Shown here in pieces: positions 1-9,752 of a DNA stretch of 64,000 nt. The notes under the pieces were generated by a model. It worked only from the letters and a program-made list of their open reading frames with translations, had not been told where the DNA came from and did no database searches. Origin of the DNA: JAGNDO01 sp963704975 (GTDB lineage Bacteria > Chloroflexota > Anaerolineae > Caldilineales > Caldilineaceae); NCBI GenBank assembly GCA_963704975.1, contig CAVPIK010000038.1, positions 62,001 through 126,000 on the forward strand. The letters run 5' to 3'. Each line of letters begins with the position of its first letter. The first letter of the stretch is position 1. Both the position numbers and the translations under genes were made by a program.

Positions 1-1144
1 GGGCCACAGATCCCGGCGGCTCTCTTTGCGGGTCAGGCCGAAGAGGGCAAAGAGGGCGGCCAGCAGGGTGATCACCCCGGCGTAGGGCAGTTCCACCCGG
101 TCCCACAGGCCCCAGTGCAGGGCGGGGCCGTTGCCAAAGAAGCCGGGGGTGATCAGCCCGATCAACTGGGCCGGGGCCAGGGAAAAGGCGACGGTGTCTT
201 GGTAGGTGAAGGCGCTGCGCTCGGTGAATTGGGCCATCTCCAGGGCGGGGAAGAGGATGGGGGCGGTGAGGAGGATGGTTAGGAGGCCGGTGGTGGCGAG
301 GGCGAGAATAGGGTTGGAGGAATTGAAAATTGAAAATTGAAAATTGAAAATTGTTGGGTGGACGAGCGGCGGCTAACCGCTGACCGCTAACGACTACCGT
401 CATCACAATCAAGGCCAACCCGATATAATAGGTGCTTTGGGCGTGGCCGGCGTAGTTGCCCAGGGCGAAGAGGAGGGCGGCGAGTCCGGCCCAGCGCAGG
501 GTGCGGCGCACGGTGGGGGCGGTGAGGCTGCGCTGATAGGCGGCCAGCACCCAGGGCAGCCAACTGAGGACGGCGATCAGGTTGAGGTTGCCCAGGTGGA
601 TCAGCAGGGGATGGCTGAACATGAAGGCCACGGCCCCAAAGAGCGCCGCCGGGCGGGAGAGGGGTCGAGGCGTCTCGCTGCCCGTGACATCCGCGCCGAA
701 GCGCAGGGTGCGCAGGAGGACGTAGACGCCCAATCCGGCCCAATAGATGTGGCCCATGACCAGCCATTGCATCCACCCATAGCCGAAGTCGGGCTTGAGC
801 AAAAAGAGCAGCAGGTTGGGCAGATAGAGAAACCCGGCCTGAATATCGCCGATAAAGGGCGCGCCGCCGTAGAGGGTGGGGTTCCACAGGGGCAGGGTCC
901 ACTGGTGCAGTTGGGCGGCGGCAAAGCGATAGGTGGGGTAGAGAAAGCTGACCAGATCCCCCCCATCCGCGGGCTGGAAGACCTCCCCGCCCACCACGCG
1001 CCAGAAGAAGCCCAGGGTGAGCAGACCGAGCACGCCCCCCGCGGCCACATCCAAACTGAGCGGACGGGTGGCGGGCCGGGCGCGCAGCAAGAGCAGGATC
1101 AGGAGCCAAATGGCGGTGAGAATGGGCAGAGGTGAGTGTGGACA
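1..1144 (-). CDS. YfhO-like multi-span membrane protein, 3' end outside window
   Basis: This is a polytopic membrane protein of the YfhO type, probably a GT-C-fold glycosyltransferase that moves lipid-linked sugars. After a first hydrophobic helix (LLILLLL) comes a family-typical block with PLWNPTLYGGAPFIGD followed by LPNLLLFLL, then repeated hydrophobic spans up to the window edge. The probable start at 1144 reads MSTLTS, but that frame leaves the protein frame after a few codons, so a one-base indel near the start is likely. A second frame change falls in an 8-bp tandem tract near 321-353, after which the frame resumes with ILALATTGLL. The fold assignment is by motif only; substrate unknown. 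The C-terminus is missing. Confidence 0.7.
321..353. repeat. 8-bp tandem tract (attgaaaa x4) inside a CDS
   Basis: Four copies of attgaaaa lie within the membrane-protein gene, next to a second reiterated word (gctaaccgctgaccgctaac) at about 371-393. Read as protein on the minus strand it gives NFQFSIFNFQF between two hydrophobic segments. The reading frame changes here, so copy number or a read error affects the gene. Confidence 0.8.
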
Positions 1145-1152
1145 TGCCCCGC

Positions 1153-1181
1153 ATTATAGCCGTCCCCAAAGTACGTTGCAA
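1153..1181 (-). promoter_or_regulatory. Sigma70-like promoter for the YfhO-like gene
   Basis: On the minus strand there is TTGCAA (1176-1181), a 17-base spacer and a perfect TATAAT (1153-1158). The expected transcript start, about 7 bases downstream, falls almost on the ATG at 1144, so the message could be leaderless. A TATACT at 1195-1200 on the plus strand may serve the divergent nnr gene but has no good -35. Confidence 0.5.
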
Positions 1182-1244
1182 AGCTGGCCTGTGCTATACT
1201 TGGCCGTGTATGCCCAAATGCGGGCAGGTTTTTTTCTGGGAGGA

Positions 1245-2937
1245 ATGACTGTGCAGATTCCCCACCGTGCCAAAATTTTATCCGTCGCCGAAATGCAGAC
1301 GCTGGAGCGGGCCGCGGACGCGTCCGGCCATCCCTTCGCCGCCATGATGGCGCGGGCCGGGGAAGCCGTGGCCGAGGCCATCGACGAGGACTTTACCAAC
1401 GCCGCGGCCGGGGTGCTGATCTTGGCCGGGCCGGGCAACAATGGCGGGGATGGGTTGGTCTGCGCCCGGCATGTGTACAAGCGCCCGGGTCTATCTGTGG
1501 AAGCGGTCCACGGAGCCGGAAGCACGATTACGAAGGCCATTTGGCCGCCCTGATCGAAAAAGGGGTTGAGATCGTCCATGCCGACGCCGACCCGGATTTT
1601 GCCATTTTGAAAAAGTGGGTGGGGGAATGCGGCGTGGTGGTGGATGCCCTGTTGGGCACGGGGAGCAACCGGCCCGATTGACGGCCAGTTGGCGGATCTG
1701 CTGGACCGCGGTGAAAGTTGGGTTGACCGACGGACCGTATCACGACTATTTGTACGGCGAACCGCCCCTGGTCGTGGCCGTGGATTGCCCCAGCGGTCTC
1801 AACTGTGACACGGGGGCGCTGGATGCCCACGCCATTTCCGCGGACATCACGGTCACCTTTGGCCACGCCAAGCACGGCCATTACAAATTTCCCGGCGCGG
1901 GGGCCGTGGGCAAATTGGTGGTGGCCGACATCGGCATCGACCCGGCGTTGAGCGACGACTTCTCCACCTTTGTGCTGGATCGGGCGTGGGTGGCCGAGCA
2001 GTTGCCCGCCCGCCCAGCGGTCAGCCACAAGGGCAGCTATGGCAAGGTGATGGCCGCGGTGGGCAGCATCAACTATCCCGGCGCGGCCTATCTGAGCTGC
2101 GCCGCCGCCGCCCGTGTGGGGGCAGGATTGGTCACCGCGGCGGTGGCCCAGCCGGTGTGGGCACCCCTGGCCGCCAAGCTCAGCGAGGCCACTTTCGTGC
2201 TTCTGCCCAGCGACATGGGGGTGATTGCCGAGGGCGGGGCCAAGCTGTTGCGGGAGAAGCTGACCGGGTACGATGCCCTGTTGGTGGGCTGCGGGCTGAC
2301 CCAGGAAGAGCCGGCCCAACATTTTGTGCGGGCGCTCTTTGGCAGCGCCCAGGCCAAGGCCCGGCCCAGCGGCCCCTTTTCCATCGGCGCGGGCAAGCCA
2401 AACTCGGCGGACGACGCGGCCCATGCCTTGCCCGCCACGGTGATCGACGCCGACGGTCTCAACTGTCTGGCCCGGCTGGAGAATTGGCCGGATCTGCTGC
2501 CCGCCGCCTGCGTCCTCACCCCTCACCCGGCGGAGATGGCCCGGTTGTGCGGCATCCAAGTGGCCGACGTGTTGGCCGATCCCTGGGGGTTGGCTCAAAA
2601 GATGGCCGTAGCCTGGGGTGCGGTGGTGCTATTGAAGGGACCCTATACCGTGGTGGCCGAGCCGGGGGGCGTCGTGGCCGTCCTGCCCATTGCCACCTCT
2701 GCCCTGGCCACCGCGGGCACGGGGGATGTGCTGGCCGGCTGCGTTGCCGGTCTGCTGGCCCAGGGGCTTTCTCCCTTCCAAGCCGCTTGTGCAGGGGCTT
2801 GGCTCCACGGCCAGGCGGGCCTGCTGAGTGAGGAGGAAGTCGGGCCATCGGGTACTTTGGCCGGGGATCTCCTGGCGCGTTTGCCCGTCGCTCGCAACAA
2901 CACAGTCTCCTTTTCTCCCAATCTCCCAATCGCTTAA
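1245..2937 (+). CDS. nnr: Bifunctional NAD(P)H-hydrate epimerase / ADP-dependent dehydratase
   Basis: This repairs damaged nicotinamide cofactors: the N-terminal YjeF_N domain epimerises NAD(P)HX and the C-terminal ribokinase-like domain dehydrates the S form using ADP. The epimerase part shows GPGNNGGDGLVCAR and VAVDCPSGLNCDTG. The dehydratase part shows HKGSYGKVMAAVGS, VIDADGLNCLA, LTPHPAEMARL and the nucleotide site TAGTGDVLAG. The ATG at 1245 directly follows GGGAGGA. Three one-base shifts (near 1495, 1675 and 1705) split the epimerase domain, but similarity continues through each. The last residues (SPNLPIA) are encoded by a ctcccaat repeat of the kind seen between genes elsewhere in the window. 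Confidence 0.9.
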
Positions 2938-2994
2938 ACACGAGAGATTGATAGGGCAAGAGATTCGTTTGACCCGTTCATCAATGAGGATGAT

Positions 2995-4510
2995 ATGTCG
3001 CAAAACAATGGTGAGTACCAAGTCGAAGGCGGTGGCGCGGGCGCACGCATGTTCAAGCAAGCCCGGCGCCGGGCCTTCATGAGCGATCTGATGGGCCGCA
3101 TCACAGGCCGCAACACGGATCTGCTCAGTTTTTATGACATCAAAGAGCAGTTGAACCTGACCAACGAGCGCTATTTGGGGCTGCAAGAGGTGCCCCTGGA
3201 CAAGATCGTGGGCAGCGTGGGGCGGTATCACGACTTCAACCGGGAGTTTTTGCCCCGCACGGACTCCTTGGGCGACCGCTGGAAACGGGTGGAAGCCTCC
3301 CGGCACCGGCGGGGCATGACCCCGGTGGATCTCTACAAAGTGGGCGATGTCTACTTTGTGCTGGACGGCAACCACCGGGTCAGCATTGGCCGCCAAGAGG
3401 GGGCCGAGACCATCGCCGCCTATGTCACCGAGTTTGACACCGCGGTGGATCTCAACAGCTCGGACTCCCCGGACGCCATTTTGGACAAGTCCGAGCGGGT
3501 GCGCTTTTTGGAGGCCACGGGGCTGACCGACAGCCGCCCGGATCATGGGGTGCGCACCACCGTGCCGGGCCGCTATCGCTCGCTGCTCATCCACATCGAG
3601 CAGCATCGCCAGGAGATCCAGCGCAGCTTGGGCCGCCCGGTCTCCACCAACGAGGCCGCGTTGGATTGGTACGATCACACCTATCTGCCCATCATTCAAT
3701 TGGTGGAAGAACACGGCATCTTGAAGCGTTTCCCGGATCGCACGGCCACGGATCTCTTTGTGTGGACCTTGCGCAACTGGACCGAGCTGCGGGATGTCTA
3801 CTATCCCACGGTGGACCCGGACGACGAGGACCAGCCCGAGCCGCGCATGGTGGACCAGTTGCGGCGCATGGGCTGGATCTGCATGGTGCGCACCAACACC
3901 ACCAGCCAGGCCCTGCGGGCGGCGCGTCTGGCCGTGGAGGCCGGGGTGCCCGCCGTGGCCATCAGCCTCACCGTGCCCGGCGCGGTGCAGGTGATCGAAG
4001 ATCTGGTGGATCAGCTGACACGGGAACGCACCCACCCGGAGGAGCCCTTGCGCTGCATCATCGGCGCCGCCTCGGTGTTGCGGGACGAGCAGGCCGACGC
4101 CTCTTTGGAGGCCGGGGCCCGGTTCATCCTCGCCCCCATCTTTGCGCCGGAGCTCATCCCCATCTGCCACGAAATGGGGGCGTATTGTGCCGTGGGATCC
4201 ATCACCCCCACGGAGATCTACGGCGCCTCCCAGTCCGGCGCGGACGGGGTGCTGCTCTTCCCGGCGGCGGACAGCGGCGGGCGTCAACTATCTGCGCCGA
4301 GTCCACGAGCAGATGCCCGGCGTCTCCCTTGTGGCCCACGGCGGTCTCTCCTTGGAAGATGTGGCCCCCTATTGGGATGCGGGCGTCTCCATCGTGGTGC
4401 TGGGCAGCGCCCTCCTCCCCGACAGCCAGATCGAGCGGGGCGACTGGGACGGCGTGGCCGACAGCCTGCGCCGGGCCATGGAGAGTATGCCGGTTAAGCA
4501 GCGGGGGTAA
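2995..4510 (+). CDS. ParB-like N-terminal region fused to degenerate KDPG-aldolase fold
   Basis: Residues 1 to about 270 form a conserved region with LSFYDIKEQL, RYLGLQEVPLDKIVGSVG and YFVLDGNHRVSIGR. The last resembles the ParB/sulfiredoxin-type nucleotide-binding motif. From about residue 285 the protein aligns along its whole length with KDPG aldolase (Eda): EAGVPAVAISL, IIGAASVL, GAYCAVGSITPTEI, LLFPAADSGG, LVAHGGLSLEDV. The Schiff-base lysine of Eda (in FKFFPA) is Leu near residue 420, the catalytic Glu (EVTLRT) is Ala, and the Thr of GAGTV is Ser. It is therefore probably not an aldolase and may bind a sugar acid or phosphate as a sensor. A one-base insertion near 4280 shifts the frame before VNYLRRVHEQ. 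The role is unknown. Confidence 0.72.
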
Positions 4511-4638
4511 AAGAGATCCACGAATCTTCACGGATCTGACACGAATCTTTTCAAACTGATTCGTGTCGATTCGTGAAGATTCGTGGATAATCATTCGTTT
4601 CTTATTTTGCATTATGTTCATTATTGGAGTGATAGACC

Positions 4639-5517
4639 ATGAGCGATTTTTTGAGCAAGATCAGGGTGGTGGTGGACACCAGCAGCAATGTGCCGGACGC
4701 CTTGCTGGCCCAGTACAAGATGATCGAGGTGGCGGCCATCGTCAACTTCGGCACGGATTCGTATTTGAACAAGATGGAGATGAGCGCGGAGGCATTCTAC
4801 CGCAAGTTGGCCGAGGCCACGGAGATCCCCACCACCAGCCAGCCTACCCCCGCCCAGTTTGCGGCGGGCTATCAGCAAGCCTTTGACGAGGGGGCGGAAC
4901 ATATCGTACTGGTGACGGTCAGTTCCAAGCTGTCGGGCACCTACTCGTCCGCGGTCCTGGGGGCCGAGGGCTTTGACAAGAGCCGCTTCACCCTGTGGGA
5001 TTCCCTCAGCGCCAGCATCGGCAGCGGCTTGCAGGCCATCGCCGCGGCCCGGGCCATTGACGCGGGCATGGACATAGCCGGGGTCGAGGCGATGCTGGCC
5101 CAAGCCCGGTCATCGACCTATGCCCTGCTCACCGTGGAGACGCTGAAATATCTGGCCAAGAGCGGTCGGGTGAGCAACCTGCGAGCCGGGGTGGGGGATC
5201 TGCTGGGCGTCAAGCCCATCCTCGCCTTGGATGACGGGCTGTTGATCCACTCGGGCCAGGCTCGGGGGCGCAAGCGATCCAAGAACGAGATCAAAGAAAA
5301 GATGATCGCCCACTTTGGCCAGCAACCCGTCTCCCTGGCCGTGGCCCACGCCAATGTCGAGGCCGAAGCCCAGGAATACGCGGCGGAGATGGCAGCGGCC
5401 CTCAACATCCAGGAAACACACATCACCGAGATCGGACCGGCCATTGCCAGCTTGGCCGGACCCGGTGTGCTGGCCGTCCTCGCTCACCCGGTAATCGATT
5501 TCCCAGAAAGCGTTTGA
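4639..5517 (+). CDS. DegV family fatty-acid-binding protein
   Basis: A complete DegV/FakB-type protein of 292 residues. It begins with the family signature VVVDTSSNVPDALL, has the TSQPTPAQF loop (residues about 59-68), SSKLSGTYSSA, and the C-terminal domain with LKYLAKSGRVSN and LLGVKPIL. DegV proteins bind one fatty acid chain, and FakB members present it to a FakA kinase that makes acyl phosphate. No fakA is visible here. The stop (TGA, 5515-5517) is one base from the plsX start at 5519, so the two are almost certainly co-transcribed, which supports a role in acyl-phosphate supply. Confidence 0.88.
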   Translation: MSDFLSKIRVVVDTSSNVPDALLAQYKMIEVAAIVNFGTDSYLNKMEMSAEAFYRKLAEATEIPTTSQPTPAQFAAGYQQAFDEGAEHIVLVTVSSKLSGTYSSAVLGAEGFDKSRFTLWDSLSASIGSGLQAIAAARAIDAGMDIAGVEAMLAQARSSTYALLTVETLKYLAKSGRVSNLRAGVGDLLGVKPILALDDGLLIHSGQARGRKRSKNEIKEKMIAHFGQQPVSLAVAHANVEAEAQEYAAEMAAALNIQETHITEIGPAIASLAGPGVLAVLAHPVIDFPESV

Positions 5518-5518
5518 T

Positions 5519-6521
5519 ATGAATATTGCACTAGACGCCATGGGTGGGGACCACGCGCCCGGCGAGATCGTGACCGGTGCGGTGAGCGCAGCCAAAGCCT
5601 TTGGCGTCACCGTCTCCTTGGTGGGCAAGCCGGAGGCCATCCAGGCCGAACTGGCCAAGCACGACACCAAGGGGCTAAACCTGCCCATCGTCCCGGCCAG
5701 CCAGGTGATCGAGATGGACGACAAACCGGCCAACGCGGTGCGGGGCAAGAAGGACAACTCCATGTCCGTGGCCTGTCGGCTGGTCAAGAGCGGCGAGGCC
5801 CAGGCCTTTGTCACCGCGGGGAACACGGGCGGGGCCTTGGCCGCCGGCATCCTGCACCTGGGGCGCATCAAGGGCATCCACCGCCCGGCGTTGATCACCC
5901 CCATGCCCACCCTGGTCGGCTTCTGCGCCGCCCTGGACATCGGGGCCAACGCGGATGTGCGCCCGGAATATCTGCAACAGTTTGCCATCATGGGCCACAT
6001 CTACGCCCGGCTGATCATGGGCATCGCCGATCCCTCGGTCAGCCTGCTCAGCAACGGCGAAGAGGCGGGCAAGGGCAACCAGATGGTGCAGGAAGCCTTC
6101 GCCCTGCTCCAAGCCACCCCCGGCATCCGCTTTCGGGGCAACGCCGAACCCAAGGAAGTCCTGGCCGGGGTGACGGATGTGGTGGTGACCGACGGCTTTA
6201 CGGGCAACATCTTCATCAAAACCGCCGAGGCCATCGCCGGGCTTGGTCAAGCAGGTCATGCGGGAAGAGATGAAGGCGGATCCCCTCTCCGCCCTGGGCG
6301 GGCTGCTGGCCAAACCGTCTCTGGGCCGCATCTCCAAGCGGCTGGATGACAGCGAATATGGCGGGGCCGTGCTGTTGGGCCTCTCCAACATCGTGGTCGT
6401 CGGCCACGGCAAGACGAAGGCCAATGGGGTCCATCACGCCATCCGGGTGGCCAAACAGGCCATCGAGAAGGATATGGTGGGGATGATCCGGGATGGGATT
6501 CGGTTTGAAGAGCAGGAGTAG
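5519..6521 (+). CDS. plsX: Phosphate acyltransferase PlsX
   Basis: PlsX interconverts acyl-ACP and acyl phosphate for PlsY-dependent phospholipid synthesis. The protein starts with the hallmark MNIALDAMGGDHAP and contains FVTAGNTGGALAAG, LDIGANADVRPEYL and VVTDGFTGNIFIKTAEA. A one-base insertion in a G run near 6240 shifts the frame; it resumes as LVKQVMREEM and continues with YGGAVLLGLSNIVVVGHG to a TAG at 6521. With the shift repaired the length (about 333 residues) is normal. It directly follows the DegV gene, giving a small acyl-phosphate module. Confidence 0.93.
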
Positions 6522-6827
6522 AGAGTAGAGATAGAGATAGAGGATTGTCGCAGAGGTGTGGAGGGCGTAGGGGGAAAGAAAGAAAAGCTTTTGTTCTTTG
6601 CGTCTTTGCGTTAAATGTAGTTTTGCACAATATTGTTGAGATCAACTTGATGATGAAATGGGACTTGTCCGGCTGATAGCCGGACCTACGAAGAAGCCGC
6701 CGGGATCGTAGGTCACGCTACCAGCGTGACGAGTTCCGAATCTTGCACCATCTTGTTGATCACTACAAGTTTTGCACAAAATCAAGACTTTCGATCATCA
6801 ACGCTATTTTTTCAAGAACGGACCGAC
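6522..6827. other. Intergenic region with short palindromes
   Basis: No gene is visible. The stretch opens with reiterated agtagagatagagata, carries a half copy of the ctttgcgtctttgcgtt element (about 6595-6616), and then two small hairpins around 6668-6730 (gtccggctgatagccggac and gtcacgctaccagcgtgac). It ends in the untranslated leader of the next gene. Confidence 0.6.
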
Positions 6828-7647
6828 ATGAAAACTTATCGCAATACCACTGAGATCAAGAAGAAGGAAACCCTGGGGCGGCGCATCAGCCTGGGCGGGT
6901 TGGCCATCCTGTTTGTGGGGTTGATGTCCAGCTTTGTGCCCACCTGGTATCCGCCGGGCACCCCCCAGGCCAGCCCGTTGATCAGCTTTGTGCAGGCCAA
7001 CTGGATGTACCTGAGCTTTGGCGCCCTTTTTGCCGGGCTTCATCCTGGCCAGCATCGGCAGCCATTACATCAACCGCTACGCCGTGCGCCGCTGGCCGGG
7101 GAGCAAGGTGTTGGCCCGCCCGGATCAACTGGTGGCCCGCAGCCTCAAGGGCTTTGACAACAAGTATGGCCTCTTTCTCTACAGCCTGCCCAAGGTGGGC
7201 TATGCCATCGCCGGTCCCTGCGGGCTGATCGGCCTGGTGCCCCGAGGCGACAAGGGCAAAGTGACCGTGACCGGGGCCAAGTGGAAGGAACCCTTCAGCC
7301 TTGGCCGCTTCTTCACCGTCTTTGCCCGGGAAGGCATCGGCAACCCCGGCGCGGAGGTGGACGACCAAAAAGCCGCCCTGCAAGCCCTGCTGGACGCCGG
7401 CATCGCCGAAGGCCACGATCTGGCCGGCATCCCGGTCAACGGGGCGGTGCTCTTCATCAACCCGGAGATGCAGATTACCCTGGACGGTCCCGCCGTGGAA
7501 GTGTTGCGGGCGGACCAGATGAAGGACTACGTGCGGCGCATGACCAAAGAGGTGCGGCTCAAGTCCGGCCAGGTGCGGGCGCTCAACGAATTCCTGGCCA
7601 TCAAGGCCGAAGGCAGCGAAGCCGAAGAAGAAAAAGAAGAAGCATAA
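6828..7647 (+). CDS. Two-span membrane protein with NERD-like C-terminal region
   Basis: I do not recognise this gene firmly. Two hydrophobic segments lie near residues 20-40 (LGGLAILFVGLMSSFVP) and 55-80 (WMYLSFGAL then FAGFILASIGSHYI), with a one-base insertion near 7035 between the halves of the second. The cytoplasmic part has IAGPCGLIGLVPRGDKG, a GNP motif before a Q-rich stretch, and IPVNGAVLFINPEM. That order weakly resembles nuclease-related (NERD) domains, but the usual catalytic acidic and lysine residues are not clear. The C-terminus is acidic (SEAEEEKEEA). It ends just before a terminator shared with radC. Confidence 0.6.
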
Positions 7648-7650
7648 CCT

Positions 7651-7735
7651 GTAGGGGTTTGAGTGGGCGTGGACGCAAAAATGGGCTGGTCTTTGACCAG
7701 CCCATTTTTGCGTCCACACCCACCCAAACCCCTAC
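7651..7735. terminator. Bidirectional terminator between the membrane gene and radC
   Basis: A long near-perfect inverted repeat: gtaggggtttgagtgggcgt pairs with its complement ending at 7735, with the inner stem aaaaatgggctggtc and a tttga loop. The A and T tracts inside the stem would serve termination in both directions. It overlaps the radC stop codon. Confidence 0.9.
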
Positions 7736-8451
7736 TTGAAGCCCAACCCCCGCTCTTTGAGGCTGATGAAGCGGTTGCGGCCGATGATGACGTGGTCGAT
7801 GACGTCGATGTCCAGCAGCCGCCCGGCCTCCACCACCATTTCCGTCACCCGCACGTCTTCGGGGGAGGGGGTGGGGTCGCCGCTGGGGTGGTTGTGGACG
7901 ATGACCAGGCTGGCGCAGTTGGTGCGCACGGCCTCCCGGAAGAGTTCGGCCACCCGCACCACCGCGGTGTTGAGGCTGCCCGTGTAGACGGTCACCACTT
8001 TGATCACATAGTTTTTGGTGTCCAGCAGCACCGTGCGCAGATGCTCCTGCTCCAGCAAGCCCATCTCCAACATGAGCAGATTGGCCACATCCCCCGGCGT
8101 GCGCACCTGGGGCCGCTCCGCCGGGGAGACGGCCAGGAGCCGCCGCCCCAACTCCAAGGCCGCCTTGATCTGCACCGCCTTGGCCGGCCCCACCCCGTGT
8201 TCCAGACACAACTCCTCGTGGCTGGCCTGGGCCAACCCCACCACCCCGCCAAAGCGAATCAACAGCCGCTCCGCCATGCGGATCACATTCTCGCCCTGTC
8301 CGCCCGTGCGCAGGATGATGGCCAACAGCTCCGCGCTGCTCAACGCCCCGGCCCCGGCATAGATCATGCGCTCCCGAGGGCGCAGGGTGGAGGGCAGTTC
8401 TTTGATGGTGGGGGTATATTCGGTCAGGCTGGCGGCGCGCTGGGGTTCCAT
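7732..8451 (-). CDS. radC: RadC-like JAB domain protein
   Basis: A complete RadC (UPF0758) protein of about 239 residues. The N-terminal helix-hairpin-helix part has RPRERMIYAGAGALSSAELL and LEHGVGPAKAVQIKAALELG. The C-terminal MPN/JAB domain carries the metal site HNHPSGDPTPSPED (H-x-H with a downstream Asp). The exact function is unresolved in bacteria, with genome maintenance and mobile-element accessory roles proposed. The ATG at 8451 is preferred to in-frame upstream starts because the upstream sequence is intergenic gattttg repeat. Confidence 0.92.
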   Translation of the reverse strand: MEPQRAASLTEYTPTIKELPSTLRPRERMIYAGAGALSSAELLAIILRTGGQGENVIRMAERLLIRFGGVVGLAQASHEELCLEHGVGPAKAVQIKAALELGRRLLAVSPAERPQVRTPGDVANLLMLEMGLLEQEHLRTVLLDTKNYVIKVVTVYTGSLNTAVVRVAELFREAVRTNCASLVIVHNHPSGDPTPSPEDVRVTEMVVEAGRLLDIDVIDHVIIGRNRFISLKERGLGFK

Positions 8452-8503
8452 GATTTTTGATTTTCGATTGAGGATTTTGGATTGGCGTCGTGGCAGAAGT
8501 AGA

Positions 8504-8540
8504 AACGGGCGTTGAGGGTGCCTAATCCTCAACGCCCGTT
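8504..8540. terminator. Hairpin upstream of radC
   Basis: Perfect 14-bp stem (aacgggcgttgagg pairing with cctcaacgcccgtt), loop about 9 bases. It lies between radC and the alkyltransferase gene, both on the minus strand, and probably ends transcription of the latter. Confidence 0.75.
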
Positions 8541-8618
8541 CCCAACCTATGACAAGTCCCATCCATCCTACCCCGCTTTTTGGGGCGGGTCAATGCGCGC
8601 TTTGGCGTATATTTTGCA

Positions 8619-8689
8619 CCGCCCCCCTAGCCCCCCAACTTTGGGGGGAACGGTGGACAACCTCCCCCAAAGTTGGGGGCCGGGGGGCA
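8619..8689. repeat. Diverged copy of the CCTCCCCCA/TGGGGGAGG element
   Basis: Inverted repeat with ccccccaactttggggg on one side and cctcccccaaagttggggg on the other, ending at the stop of the alkyltransferase gene. It is a shorter relative of the elements at 18151-18279, 28901-29014 and 48726-48820. Confidence 0.65.
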
Positions 8690-8698
8690 GAACGCCGA

Positions 8699-9625
8699 TC
8701 AATCCCCATCCCACCCGGCGTGGGCGGATTCCCAGGCCAGGATGGCTTGCTTGCGGGTGTGGCCCCAGCGATAGTCGCCCACCACGCCGCTGCTGCGCAG
8801 GACCCGGTGACAGGGGATCAGATAGCTGATCAAATTGGCCCCCACCGCACTGCCCACGGCCCGGCTGGCCCCCGGCTTGCCGATCCACCGGGCCACATCC
8901 CCATAGCTCACCGCCCCCCCGGCGGGGATGCGCAGCAACGCCTCCCACACTTTGACCTGAAAGTTGGTCCCCCGCACGTAGAGGTGAAGGGGAGAAGGGA
9001 GTGAGACGGGGAGAGGCGGGAGACAGGGAGAAGATTTGGGCGGCGATGGGGGCGGTGCCGGCCTGGTCCGCCACCACAGTGGCCCCGGCCCAACTCTCCC
9101 GCAACTCGGCCAACCCCCTCCCCGTCTCCTCCTCTCCTTGTCTCCCTGTCTCCTCTGTCCTTGTCTTCAAAAGACAGCCAACACACCCCCCGCTCCGTCA
9201 CGCCGATCAGCGCCGGGCCGAAGGGGGAGGGGTGGACGCCTGTGCGGATGGTGAGGCCGGCGCCCCGCTGCTTGACCTGGCCGGGGGTCATGGCGTCCAG
9301 GTTGACCAGCAGATCGTGCAGCCGTCCCGGCCCGGAGAGCCCGGCGGCGTAGGCCGCGTCCAGCACGTTCTCCGTGCGCTGGAGCAGGCTCTTGGCGTGG
9401 GATGCGGTGAGGTATTGCACAAAGCGCTTGGGGCTGATCCCGGCCCAGCGGCTGAAGAGGCGCTGAAAGTGGTGACTCGCTCAACCCCACCTGGGCGGCC
9501 ACCGCGGCCAGATCCGGCTGGGCCTGGTAGTTGGCCTCCAAATAGGCGATGGCCTGGGCGATCAACGCATAGTCCGCCGCGGCCTGGGTGAGGGGGAGGG
9601 AGGGGGTTTGGATTGGGTTGGGCAT
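8699..9625 (-). CDS. AraC-type HTH / methylated-DNA-protein cysteine methyltransferase
   Basis: An Ada-like DNA alkylation repair protein without the N-terminal zinc domain of Ada. The N-terminus has an AraC-type HTH (LAAVAAQVGLSES, then FVQYLTASHAKSLLQ), and the C-terminus is the alkyltransferase with the acceptor cysteine in IPCHRVLRSSGVVGDYRWG. A one-base shift near 9475 splits the first HTH. Between the domains (about 8985-9165) the coding sequence is filled with purine-rich reiterated words, frame is lost, and protein similarity resumes at NFQVKVWEALLRIPAG. The repeat seems to have expanded a linker. Start ATG at 9625. Confidence 0.82.
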
Positions 9626-9752
9626 GGTTGGGTCCTTTTGGGTATCGAGTGTCGAGTATCGAGTATTTGTGTGGTCGTGGGCGTATCGCCGTTGATACAC
9701 GATACACGATGTTCGATATTTCTCCACCCGATTCTTGCGGTACTACATCTTT

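Noticed and set aside
1245..2937. nnr as a pseudogene with three frame breaks
   Set aside because: Similarity is continuous through each one-base shift and many core genes show the same pattern, so sequencing error is more likely.
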